Part shown: piece by piece, positions 17,644-24,895 of the stretch | Numbering within the stretch: position 1 is the first letter of the stretch | Layout of the letters: the number at the start of each line of letters is the position of its first letter | Source: Microbispora sp. ZYX-F-249 | GTDB taxonomy: Bacteria; Actinomycetota; Actinomycetes; Streptosporangiales; Streptosporangiaceae | Reading direction: 5' to 3' | NCBI RefSeq assembly: GCF_039649665.1 | Contig: NZ_JBDJAW010000035.1 | Location: forward strand, 16,768 to 80,767 | Length of the DNA: 64,000 nt | The notes under the pieces: model-generated | Told to the model about the DNA's origin: nothing | Seen by the model: only the letters and a program-made list of their open reading frames with translations | Database searches by the model: none | Position numbers and translations under genes: made by a program

Positions 17644-19361
17644 ACGACCGGGGACGGGGATACGTCGCCGCGCACGGCCCGCGGGCGGGCGACCGCGTCC
17701 GGCTCGGCGACACCGGCCTCGTGGTCGAGGTCGAGGGCGACGCGCAGCGGCCCGGCGAGGAGTTCCTCGCGGGCTTCGGCAAGACGGCCCGCGACGGCCT
17801 GCACCTGAAGGCCGCGCCGGTCCGCGAGACCTGCGACGTGGTGATCAGCAACGTCGTCGTCGTCGACGCGGTGCTGGGCGTGCGCAAGGTGTCGATCGGC
17901 ATCCGCGCCGGGCGGATCGCGGCGGTGGGCCGGGCCGGCAACCCCGACACCCTCGACGGCGTGGACGTCGTGGTGGGCACCGGCACCGCCATCGTCTCCG
18001 GCGAGGGACTCATCGCGACCGCCGGGGCAGTCGACACGCACGTCCACCTCCTGTCGCCGCGGATCATGGAGGCCTCGCTCGCCTCCGGCGTCACGACGAT
18101 CATCGGCCAGGAGTTCGGGCCGGTGTGGGGCGTCGGCGTGAACTCCCCCTGGGCCCTGCGGCACGCCTTCAACGCGTTCGACGCCTGGCCCGTCAACATC
18201 GGCTTCCTCGCCCGCGGCTCCTCCTCGGGCGACGGCCCGCTGACCGAGGCGCTGGCCGAGGGCGGGGCCTGCGGCTTCAAGGTCCACGAGGACATGGGCG
18301 CGCACGCCCGCGCGCTCGACACCGCGCTGCGGGTCGCCGAGGAGTACGACGTGCAGGTCGCCCTGCACACCGACGGCCTCAACGAGTGCCTGTCGGTCGA
18401 CGACACGCTCGCCGTGCTGGAGGGGCGCACCGTCCATGCCTTTCACATCGAGGGCTGCGGCGGCGGGCACGTCCCGGACGTGCTGCGGCTGGCGGGCGTC
18501 CCGAACGTGATCGGCTCCTCCACGAACCCCACGCTGCCCTTCGGCAGGGACGCGCTCGCCGAGCACTTCGACATGATCGTCTCCTGTCACGGGCTGAAGA
18601 CGGACCTGCCCGGTGACGCCGCCCTGGCCCGCGACCGCATCCGCGCCGGCACGATGGGCGCCGAGGACGTGCTGCACGACCTCGGGCTCATCGGGATCAC
18701 CTCCTCCGACGCGCAGGGCATGGGCCGGGCCGGGGAGACCGTGCGGCGCACGTTCGCGATGGCGGCCAAGATGAAGGCCGAGCGCGGCCCGCTGGACGGC
18801 GACCCGGCCGGGCACGACAACGCCCGCGTGCTGCGGTACATCGCCAAGCTCACGATCAACCCGGCGATCGCGCACGGGCTGGCGCACGAGATCGGCTCGA
18901 TCGAGCCCGGCAAGCTCGCCGACATCGTGCTGTGGCGGCCGGAGTTCTTCGGCGCCAAGCCGCAGCTCGTGCTCAAGGCCGGGTTCCCGGCGTACGGGGT
19001 GGTGGGCGACCCCAACGCCGCCACCAGCCACAGCGAGCCGCTGGTCCTCGGCCCGCAGTTGGGGGCGCACGGCGGGACGGCGGCCGACCTGTCGGTGGCC
19101 TTCGTCTCCGGCGCGGCGGCGGCCACGGCCACCCCCGCGCACGCCGGGTCCGCGCACCGGCCGGGCGACGGCCTGCCCACCCGCCGGGCCCGCGTCGGCG
19201 TACGCGGCACCCGGGGCATCGGCCCCGCCGCGATGGTGCGCAACGCCCGCACCGGCGAGGTGCGTGTCGACCCCGGCACCGGGCAGGTGAGCCTCGACGG
19301 CGAGCCGCTGAGCTCGCCTCCGGCGCAGTCCGTCCCGCTCAGCCGTCTGTACTTCCTGTGA
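17640..19361 (+). CDS. ureC: urease alpha subunit (orphan, divergent)
   Basis: 573-residue nickel amidohydrolase. All key residues appear: HVH near 134-136, the lysine to be carbamylated in GFKVHEDMG near 214, HTDGLNE, HIEGCGGGH, general acid His in SCHGL near 316 and the metal Asp in TSSDAQGMGR near 356. The mobile flap differs from classical ureases (SCHGLKTD in place of MVCHHLDP). The ATG at 17640 overlaps the ureAB stop. No ureD, ureE, ureF or ureG follows, so nickel loading needs genes elsewhere. Confidence 0.93.
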   Translation: MNDRGRGYVAAHGPRAGDRVRLGDTGLVVEVEGDAQRPGEEFLAGFGKTARDGLHLKAAPVRETCDVVISNVVVVDAVLGVRKVSIGIRAGRIAAVGRAGNPDTLDGVDVVVGTGTAIVSGEGLIATAGAVDTHVHLLSPRIMEASLASGVTTIIGQEFGPVWGVGVNSPWALRHAFNAFDAWPVNIGFLARGSSSGDGPLTEALAEGGACGFKVHEDMGAHARALDTALRVAEEYDVQVALHTDGLNECLSVDDTLAVLEGRTVHAFHIEGCGGGHVPDVLRLAGVPNVIGSSTNPTLPFGRDALAEHFDMIVSCHGLKTDLPGDAALARDRIRAGTMGAEDVLHDLGLIGITSSDAQGMGRAGETVRRTFAMAAKMKAERGPLDGDPAGHDNARVLRYIAKLTINPAIAHGLAHEIGSIEPGKLADIVLWRPEFFGAKPQLVLKAGFPAYGVVGDPNAATSHSEPLVLGPQLGAHGGTAADLSVAFVSGAAAATATPAHAGSAHRPGDGLPTRRARVGVRGTRGIGPAAMVRNARTGEVRVDPGTGQVSLDGEPLSSPPAQSVPLSRLYFL

Positions 19362-19398
19362 CGGCGCCCTTACTGACGGCGCCCTTTCTGAGGGCCCC

Positions 19399-19424
19399 CC
19401 GCCCGGCCGCCGCGAGCCGGGCGG
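19399..19424 (+). terminator. hairpin after urease genes
   Basis: Nine-bp stem CCGCCCGGC / GCCGGGCGG with an 8-base loop. Just before it two near-identical 15-mers (GACGGCGCCCTTACT, GACGGCGCCCTTTCT) lie in tandem. Confidence 0.55.
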
Positions 19425-19473
19425 GTATCGTCGCAGGCCGAACGGTATGGACTGAAACGGACGGGAGTCGCCG

Positions 19474-19899
19474 ATGAAGCTCATGAGGGCACGGGAGGTG
19501 CCGGGCCGGGTCGCCACGGGCGCGTACGTCCTGCACTCCGGCGTGGAGAAGTGGAACGGCGACGAGGAGCAGGCCGCCGGGCTCCACGGCATGGCCGCCG
19601 CCGCCTTCCCGTTCCTGAAGTCCGTTCCGCCCCGCCGGTTCCTCAAGCTGCTGTCCGCGGCCGAGATCGCGACGGGCGTCGCGCTCCTGGCGCCGGTCGT
19701 GCCGGCCGCGGTCGCCGGGGCCGCGCTCACCGGTTTCTCCGGCGGCCTGGTCGCGCTCTACCTGCGTACGCCCGCCCTGCGCAAGCCGGGCAGCATCTGG
19801 CCGAGCCAGGCCGGCATCGGCGTCAGCAAGGACGTGTGGATGCTGGGCGTCGGTCTCGGGCTGCTCACCGACGCCGCGAGCCGGCGGCGCGGCGACTGA
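19474..19899 (+). CDS. DoxX-like small membrane protein
   Basis: 141 residues with about three hydrophobic segments after an N-terminal VLHSGVEKWNGDEEQ stretch; a KPGSIWPSQAGIGVSKDVWMLG segment precedes the last helix. The pattern (helix bundle, late D-x-W) resembles DoxX-like proteins, but the match is by eye. Function unknown. ATG at 19474; converges with the MarR gene four bases after its stop. Confidence 0.6.
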   Translation: MKLMRAREVPGRVATGAYVLHSGVEKWNGDEEQAAGLHGMAAAAFPFLKSVPPRRFLKLLSAAEIATGVALLAPVVPAAVAGAALTGFSGGLVALYLRTPALRKPGSIWPSQAGIGVSKDVWMLGVGLGLLTDAASRRRGD

Positions 19900-19902
19900 C
19901 CG

Positions 19903-20442
19903 TCAGACATCCGCCGGGCGGGCCCGGAGGATGCGCGACAACAGGGCCGTCATCTGCTCGCGCTCGGCGGGACCGAGGCAGGCGAACCACTCCCGCTCCC
20001 TGCGGGTCTGCTCGGCGAATGCCTCGCGCACGGCCGCCTCGCCCTCCGGGGTGAGCGCGACCACGACCGCGCGGCCGTCCTCCGGCACCGGCCGCCGTTC
20101 GACCAGCCCGCCGCGTTCCAGGGTGTTGACGGCGTTGGTCACCGCGGACCGCGACATGGCCGAGATCTCGGCGAGCCGTACGGGCTGGGTGGGGCCGAGC
20201 AGCCAGAGTTTGAACATCAGCCGGAACCCGGGCAGCGTCAGGCCGCGCGGCCGGTGGATCCGGGTCTCCAGGTCGGTGACCAGCAGGTAGGCGAGCTGGA
20301 GCAGGTGGTAGGCCAGCGCGAACGCCTCGGCGTCGGCCGGAGGCGACATGGCCGCCAGGCGCTCGCGCGCGTACGCGGCGTACCGCAGGTCCGGCGGCAC
20401 GTCCATGCCGAGGTCGGGCCGGGTGTCGGGCTCGCTGTTCAC
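19903..20442 (-). CDS. MarR-family regulator
   Basis: 179 residues, winged HTH about residues 83-140 (VRLAEISAMSRSAVTNAVNTLERGGLVERRPVPEDGRAVVVALT) between dimerisation helices. GTG start at 20442. It diverges from the flavin monooxygenase operon and an 18-bp perfect palindrome lies between the two starts, so it most likely represses both directions until an aromatic or similar ligand binds. Confidence 0.9.
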   Translation of the reverse strand: MNSEPDTRPDLGMDVPPDLRYAAYARERLAAMSPPADAEAFALAYHLLQLAYLLVTDLETRIHRPRGLTLPGFRLMFKLWLLGPTQPVRLAEISAMSRSAVTNAVNTLERGGLVERRPVPEDGRAVVVALTPEGEAAVREAFAEQTRREREWFACLGPAEREQMTALLSRILRARPADV

Positions 20443-20481
20443 CCGTCAAGTCTTGCGCAGCCGCACCGGCGGCCGTGAGTA

Positions 20482-20499
20482 TTGTTACGGCCGTAACAA
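20482..20499. promoter_or_regulatory. 18-bp palindromic operator
   Basis: TTGTTACGGCCGTAACAA is a perfect inverted repeat and overlaps a -10-like TATTGT (20480-20485) for the monooxygenase operon. It is the natural MarR binding site. Confidence 0.75.
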
Positions 20500-20524
20500 C
20501 TCCTCGTACTCCCCGGAGGCACCC

Positions 20525-21706
20525 GTGCACATCGTCATCGCCGGAGCGGGCATCGGCGGGCTGACCGCCGCGCTGAGCCTGCACGCGGCCGGGTTCGAGG
20601 ACGTGACCGTGCACGAGGCCGCCCCCGAGATCCGGCCGCTGGGCGTCGGGATCAACCTCCTCCCCCACGCCGTGCGAGAGCTGACCGAGCTGGGCCTGGC
20701 CGACCGGCTGGCCGAGATCGGCGTCGCCACGGCCGAGCTGGCCTACTTCAACCGGTACGGCACGCCGATCTGGTCCGAGCCCCGGGGCCTGGCCGCGGGC
20801 TACGCCTGGCCGCAGTACTCCGTCCACCGGGGGACGCTGCAGATGCTCCTGCTTGAGGCGGTGGTCGAGCGGCTGGGCCCGGACGCCGTACGGACCGGCA
20901 GCCGGATCACCGGCCCCGGCGACGAGGACCTGCTGATCGGCGCGGACGGGATCCACTCGGCCGTCCGCGCCCACCTGTACCCGGGCGAGGGCCCGCCGCC
21001 GTGGAACGGCCTGGTCCTGTGGCGGGGCGTCACCTACGGCGAGCCGTTCCTGACCGGTCGATCCATGATCATGGCCGGGGACGGCACGCAGAAGTTCGTC
21101 GCCTACCCGATCGAGACCGGCGAACGCACGCTGATCAACTGGATCGCCGAACGCCCGCTGGACGGCGAGGCCCCGGACCGGGGGAACTGGAACCGCCCCG
21201 CCGACCTCGCCGAGATCGGCAGGCACTTCGCCGACTGGCGCTTCGACTGGCTCGACGTGCCGGGGATCATCGCCGGGGCCGAGAACGCGTACGAGTACCC
21301 GATGGTGGACCGCGATCCGCTCCCCCGCTGGACCTTCGACGGCGTCACGCTGCTCGGCGACGCCGCGCACGCGATGTACCCGATCGGCTCCAACGGCGCC
21401 TCCCAGGCGATCATCGACGCCCGGGTGCTGGCGTACGCCCTCGCGCGGGGCGACCTCGCGGCGTACGAGGAGATGCGCCGCCCGGCCACGACGGCGCTGC
21501 AGCTGTCCAACCGGGAGATGGGCCCGGAGGTCGTCATGAAGCTCGCCCACGAGCGGGCGCCCGGCGGGTTCGACGACATCGAGCAGGTCATCCCCCTCGC
21601 CGAACGCGCGGAGATCGCCGCGTCCTACAAGCGCACGGCCGGGTTCGACCCCGCCTCGCTCAGCGAACGCTCCTCGTGGAGCGTCGATCGGAGTGCCGTC
21701 TCGTGA
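20525..21706 (+). CDS. flavin-dependent monooxygenase (PhzS/PHBH-like)
   Basis: 393-residue class A flavoprotein: VIAGAGIGGLTAALSL at the N-terminus, LLIGADGIHSAVR (DG motif) and GVTLLGDAAHAMYPIGSNGASQAI (GD motif). Such enzymes hydroxylate aromatic rings with NAD(P)H and O2. GTG at 20525 follows CCGGAGG. It is the first gene of an operon with DUF3237 and CocE-type genes (GTGA overlap, then 20 bases), suggesting hydroxylation followed by ester or amide cleavage. Confidence 0.9.
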   Translation: MHIVIAGAGIGGLTAALSLHAAGFEDVTVHEAAPEIRPLGVGINLLPHAVRELTELGLADRLAEIGVATAELAYFNRYGTPIWSEPRGLAAGYAWPQYSVHRGTLQMLLLEAVVERLGPDAVRTGSRITGPGDEDLLIGADGIHSAVRAHLYPGEGPPPWNGLVLWRGVTYGEPFLTGRSMIMAGDGTQKFVAYPIETGERTLINWIAERPLDGEAPDRGNWNRPADLAEIGRHFADWRFDWLDVPGIIAGAENAYEYPMVDRDPLPRWTFDGVTLLGDAAHAMYPIGSNGASQAIIDARVLAYALARGDLAAYEEMRRPATTALQLSNREMGPEVVMKLAHERAPGGFDDIEQVIPLAERAEIAASYKRTAGFDPASLSERSSWSVDRSAVS

Positions 21707-22152
21707 ACCTGGAACCGCTCGCCACGTTCCACGTGGAGCTCGACCCCGTGCTCGACCTCGGCGGCTCGCAGTGGGGGCACCGCCGTGTGATCAACATCGT
21801 GGGCGGCACCTTCGAGGGCCCCCGCCTGTCGGGCGAGGTGCTGCCCGGCGGGGCCGACTGGCAGGTCGTGCACGCCGACGGCATGATCAGCATCGACACC
21901 CGCTACACGCTGCGCACCCACGACGGCGCGTACGTCTACATCACCACGAGCGGAGTCCGGCACGGCGCCCCCGAGGTGCTCGGCCGTCTCGCGCGCGGCG
22001 AGGACGTGGACCCGGCGGAGTACTACTTCCGGCTGTTCTGCCGCTTCGAGACCGGCGATGATCGGTATCTGTGGCTCAACCGCACTCTCGCCGTGGCCTC
22101 GGCGGCCCGTGCGGCCACCGCCGTACGTTACGAGGCCTACGCCCTGACCTGA
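21703..22152 (+). CDS. DUF3237 (UPF0311) protein
   Basis: 149 residues with family features: GHRRVINIVGGTFEGPRLSGEVLPGGADWQ, then DTRYTLRTHDGAYVYITTSGVRHG and YYFRLFCRFETGDDRYLWLNRTLAVA. DUF3237 is a beta-barrel family of unknown function often beside aromatic-degradation genes. GTG start overlaps the monooxygenase stop (GTGA), so it is coupled. Confidence 0.88.
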   Translation: MNLEPLATFHVELDPVLDLGGSQWGHRRVINIVGGTFEGPRLSGEVLPGGADWQVVHADGMISIDTRYTLRTHDGAYVYITTSGVRHGAPEVLGRLARGEDVDPAEYYFRLFCRFETGDDRYLWLNRTLAVASAARAATAVRYEAYALT

Positions 22153-22172
22153 CCTCGCCCCGAGGAGCCCTC

Positions 22173-23765
22173 ATGCCGAAGCTCGACCGCCCCCCGCTTC
22201 CGGTCACCGTCGAGCACGACACCCCCATGCCGATGCGGGACGGCACCGTCCTGCGCGGCACCGTCCACCGTCCGGCGGAGGGCGGCCCGTTCCCCGCCCT
22301 GCTCGTGCGCACGCCGTACGGCGAGGACTCGTTCCGGACGGAGCCGGTGACGCCCGCGCTGCGGGCCGGGTTCGCCGTGGTGCTACAGCACTGCCGGGGG
22401 CGCGGGAGCAGCGACGGCGAGTTCCGGCCGTGGGTGGACGAGGGCGCCGACGGCCACGACACGATCGCCTGGATCACCGCGCAGCCCTGGTCGAACGGCG
22501 AGGTCGTGATGAGCGGTATGTCCTACCTCGCCGGATGCGCGCTACAGGCGGCGGCGACCCGCCCGGCGGGGCTCAAGGCCGTGATCGCCTCGATGACGCC
22601 GCACGACTTCCACGACGGCCTCAAGTATCACGGCGGGGCCTTCGCCCTCGGTTCGGCCCTGAACTGGGGCGCGTTCCAGGCGCTGCTCACGCTGCAGCAC
22701 GCCGCGGAGGCGGGCGAGGACGCCGGCGCGGGGTTCGCCGCGGTCCTTCCGATCCTGGGCGACCAGGACGCCGCGGCGCGCACCCTGCCGCTGGCCGACA
22801 TCCCCGGCATCCCCTGGTGGCGCGACTGGACCTCGCACGTGGAGCGCGACGCGTACTGGGAGGGCCTGGCCGAGACCCTGCGCCATGACCGGATCGAGGT
22901 GCCGGTCATGCACGTGGCGGGCTGGTTCGACCTCTTCCTCGGCGGGACGCTGGAGAACCACCGCCGCCTGGGCGGCCCTCTGGTGATCGGTCCCTGGTCC
23001 CACCTCGCGCCCGGCGCCGCGGGCACCGGGCGGCTGTTCTTCGGCGGCGCCGCCTCCGCCCAGGCGATCCGACTGGAGCAGCGGCAGCTCGCGTTCCTGA
23101 AGGGCGAGGACACCGGCCCCGCCGTGAAGATCTTCGTGATGGGCGACGACGTCTGGCGGGACGAGGAGGCCTGGCCGCTGGAGCGCGCCGTCGAGACTCC
23201 TTACTTCCTGCACACCGGCGGCCTGCTCTCCCCCGAGCCGCCCTCGGCGCACGAGCCGGCGACCTTCACCTTCGACCCGCGCGACCCGGTGCCCACGGTC
23301 GGCGGCCCGACCCTGCTGCCCGACGTCACAAATGTCGGCCCCCAGGACCAGCGCGACGTGGAGCGACGGCCCGACGTGCTCTGCTACTCGACCGAGGTGC
23401 TCGCCTCCGACGTCGAGGTCACCGGCCCGGTCACGGTGACCCTGCACGCGGAGACCTCCGCGGCCTCGACCGACTGGACGGCCAAGCTCGTGGACGTGTA
23501 TCCGGACGGCCGTGCCATGAGCGTGATCGATGGCATCGTCCGAGTTTCCGAGCCGTCCGGGACGTTCCTGATCGATCTGGTCGCCACCAGCCAGGTCTTC
23601 AAGGCCGGCCACCGGATCCGGGTGGAGGTCTCCAGCTCCAACTTCCCGCGCTTCGACCGCAACCCCGGCACCGGCCGTACGGACGCGACCGAGGCCGACG
23701 TGGTCGTCCAGCACCAGAAGGTCTACCCCGACTCGTACATCACGCTGCCGATCGTCCCCCGCTGA
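22173..23765 (+). CDS. CocE/NonD-family hydrolase
   Basis: 530 residues of the X-Pro dipeptidyl-peptidase/cocaine-esterase family. The alpha/beta-hydrolase domain has VLQHCRGRGSSDGEF (oxyanion region) and GMSYLAG (Ser nucleophile); GPWSHLAPG likely supplies the His. The C-terminal jelly-roll domain has the usual TGPVTVTLHAETSAASTDWTAKLVDV pattern. Probably cleaves an ester or amide made or used by the flavoprotein pathway upstream. ATG at 22173 follows CGAGGAG. Confidence 0.9.
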   Translation: MPKLDRPPLPVTVEHDTPMPMRDGTVLRGTVHRPAEGGPFPALLVRTPYGEDSFRTEPVTPALRAGFAVVLQHCRGRGSSDGEFRPWVDEGADGHDTIAWITAQPWSNGEVVMSGMSYLAGCALQAAATRPAGLKAVIASMTPHDFHDGLKYHGGAFALGSALNWGAFQALLTLQHAAEAGEDAGAGFAAVLPILGDQDAAARTLPLADIPGIPWWRDWTSHVERDAYWEGLAETLRHDRIEVPVMHVAGWFDLFLGGTLENHRRLGGPLVIGPWSHLAPGAAGTGRLFFGGAASAQAIRLEQRQLAFLKGEDTGPAVKIFVMGDDVWRDEEAWPLERAVETPYFLHTGGLLSPEPPSAHEPATFTFDPRDPVPTVGGPTLLPDVTNVGPQDQRDVERRPDVLCYSTEVLASDVEVTGPVTVTLHAETSAASTDWTAKLVDVYPDGRAMSVIDGIVRVSEPSGTFLIDLVATSQVFKAGHRIRVEVSSSNFPRFDRNPGTGRTDATEADVVVQHQKVYPDSYITLPIVPR

Positions 23766-23853
23766 CCCCGGTCGTCCGCCCTCCCCGAGGTCGGCCTCCC
23801 GCCCGTCCACCACGTGGCAGCGGGCGATCCCGTCGTGCCGGACGGGTTGATTG

Positions 23854-24030
23854 TCAGGACGGCAGGAACGAGCCGGGCTTGCCACGAGACCACCGACTCC
23901 TCCCGGACACGTCTGCGGCCGGGTCGGCGAGCATGGCCGGCCGAGCGGCCACGCCCATCTGGCCGTGCAACACCCCGTGGTCCAGCCACCGCCGTACGTT
24001 CATCACGAACCCGTCCAGGTCGGCCTCCCG
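23854..24030 (-). pseudogene. 3' remnant of an unknown gene
   Basis: A minus-strand frame reads DLDGFVMNVRRWLDHGVL, then HGQMGVAARPAMLADPAADV and ends GSFLPS at the stop (23854-23856). It looks like the tail of a real protein, but the frame has no start with a ribosome site and runs into AT-rich non-coding DNA upstream. Family not recognised. The rest of 23766-24106 shows nothing else definite apart from the promoter region below. Confidence 0.35.
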
Positions 24031-24040
24031 CGTCGGACAT

Positions 24041-24106
24041 CCGTTGTAATTAGAATGTGACGATAAGTTACTTGTCGCAATGTTAGCAATTTTTTCTACT
24101 TAAAGA
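24041..24106 (+). promoter_or_regulatory. AT-rich promoter region of the membrane module
   Basis: About 65 bases much richer in A+T than the surroundings (GTAATTAGAATG, AGCAATTTTTTCTACTTAAAG). TTGTCG at 24072 could be a -35. There is no Shine-Dalgarno before the ATG at 24107 beyond AAAG. The base composition suggests acquired DNA. Confidence 0.45.
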
Positions 24107-24886
24107 ATGACTGGGCAAGCGGAGGAGACCCTCCCAGGGGAAGATCGAAAAACGGTCCCCCCCATCGCCGAGAAAACGGCGGGTGAAGAGCATGCACGAC
24201 AATCCCGCCTTTCGCGCTTATATACGAAGTACCGGACGAAGGGCCGAACAACGACCGCACGCGCACCATGGGAGTTGTGGATCGCGCTTGCGACCGGAAT
24301 AGTCACGATCAGCGGCGCGGTGATCACCTACGCCTCGATCCGGGCCGACTCCCAGGCTGTGGACGCCGACCGGCAGGCGGTCGTGGAGACCGTACAGGCA
24401 CAGTCGAGCCGCGTGGTCGCCGACGCGCGCAGCCGCGCTGAGGGCAGCCAGATAGCGCAATACCGGGTCATGAACGCACAGGCGGACGCGGTCGAGGCGG
24501 CCGATCCGGCGCAGGCACGCCTGCTGCGCATGCTTGCGGATGGAGTCCTGGCCGCCGAGTGGATCGACGTGCGTTACCGCACCGGCACGGGTGCTGCCTC
24601 AACCTGGAACCACGACATGCGCCGGGACGCCCTAATTCGTGTGAACGAATACATATCGGTCCCACAGGGTCAACCGGATCTCACCGCACGGCGCGCCGAC
24701 AGCCTGCACGACCTCGCGAATGAGCTGACGCTGTACGTCGTGATGTCGATCCTGATCGTCGTGGTTCTGACGGTCGCGCGGCTCGTGCCGTCACGGCGCT
24801 GGCGGCCGGCCGTGTTCGCAACGGCGGTGGCGAGCTATGTCGCCTTGCTCGTCCTCGCGGTCCCGCCGGCGTTGGCCTCGATCTGA
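24107..24886 (+). CDS. membrane protein of unknown function, component 1 of two-gene module
   Basis: 259 residues, not recognised. Residues 1-54 are charged and cytoplasmic-looking; TM1 about 55-77 (WIALATGIVTISGAVITYA); 78-120 is a Gln/Ala/Asp/Arg-rich likely coiled coil (SQAVDADRQAVVETVQAQSS); then a soluble part to about 205 (ADGVLAAEWIDVRYRTG, DLANELT); two more TMs at about 206-226 and 234-256. The next gene starts 9 bases later and repeats the plan TM, coil, paired TMs, so the two probably form one complex. Codon use is less GC-extreme than in the neighbours. Confidence 0.75.
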   Translation: MTGQAEETLPGEDRKTVPPIAEKTAGEEHARQSRLSRLYTKYRTKGRTTTARAPWELWIALATGIVTISGAVITYASIRADSQAVDADRQAVVETVQAQSSRVVADARSRAEGSQIAQYRVMNAQADAVEAADPAQARLLRMLADGVLAAEWIDVRYRTGTGAASTWNHDMRRDALIRVNEYISVPQGQPDLTARRADSLHDLANELTLYVVMSILIVVVLTVARLVPSRRWRPAVFATAVASYVALLVLAVPPALASI

Positions 24887-24895
24887 GGCGGGTCG

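Noticed and set aside
17622..19730. 702-codon minus-strand frame across ureC
   Set aside because: Shadow of ureC; composition is that of reversed GC-rich codons.
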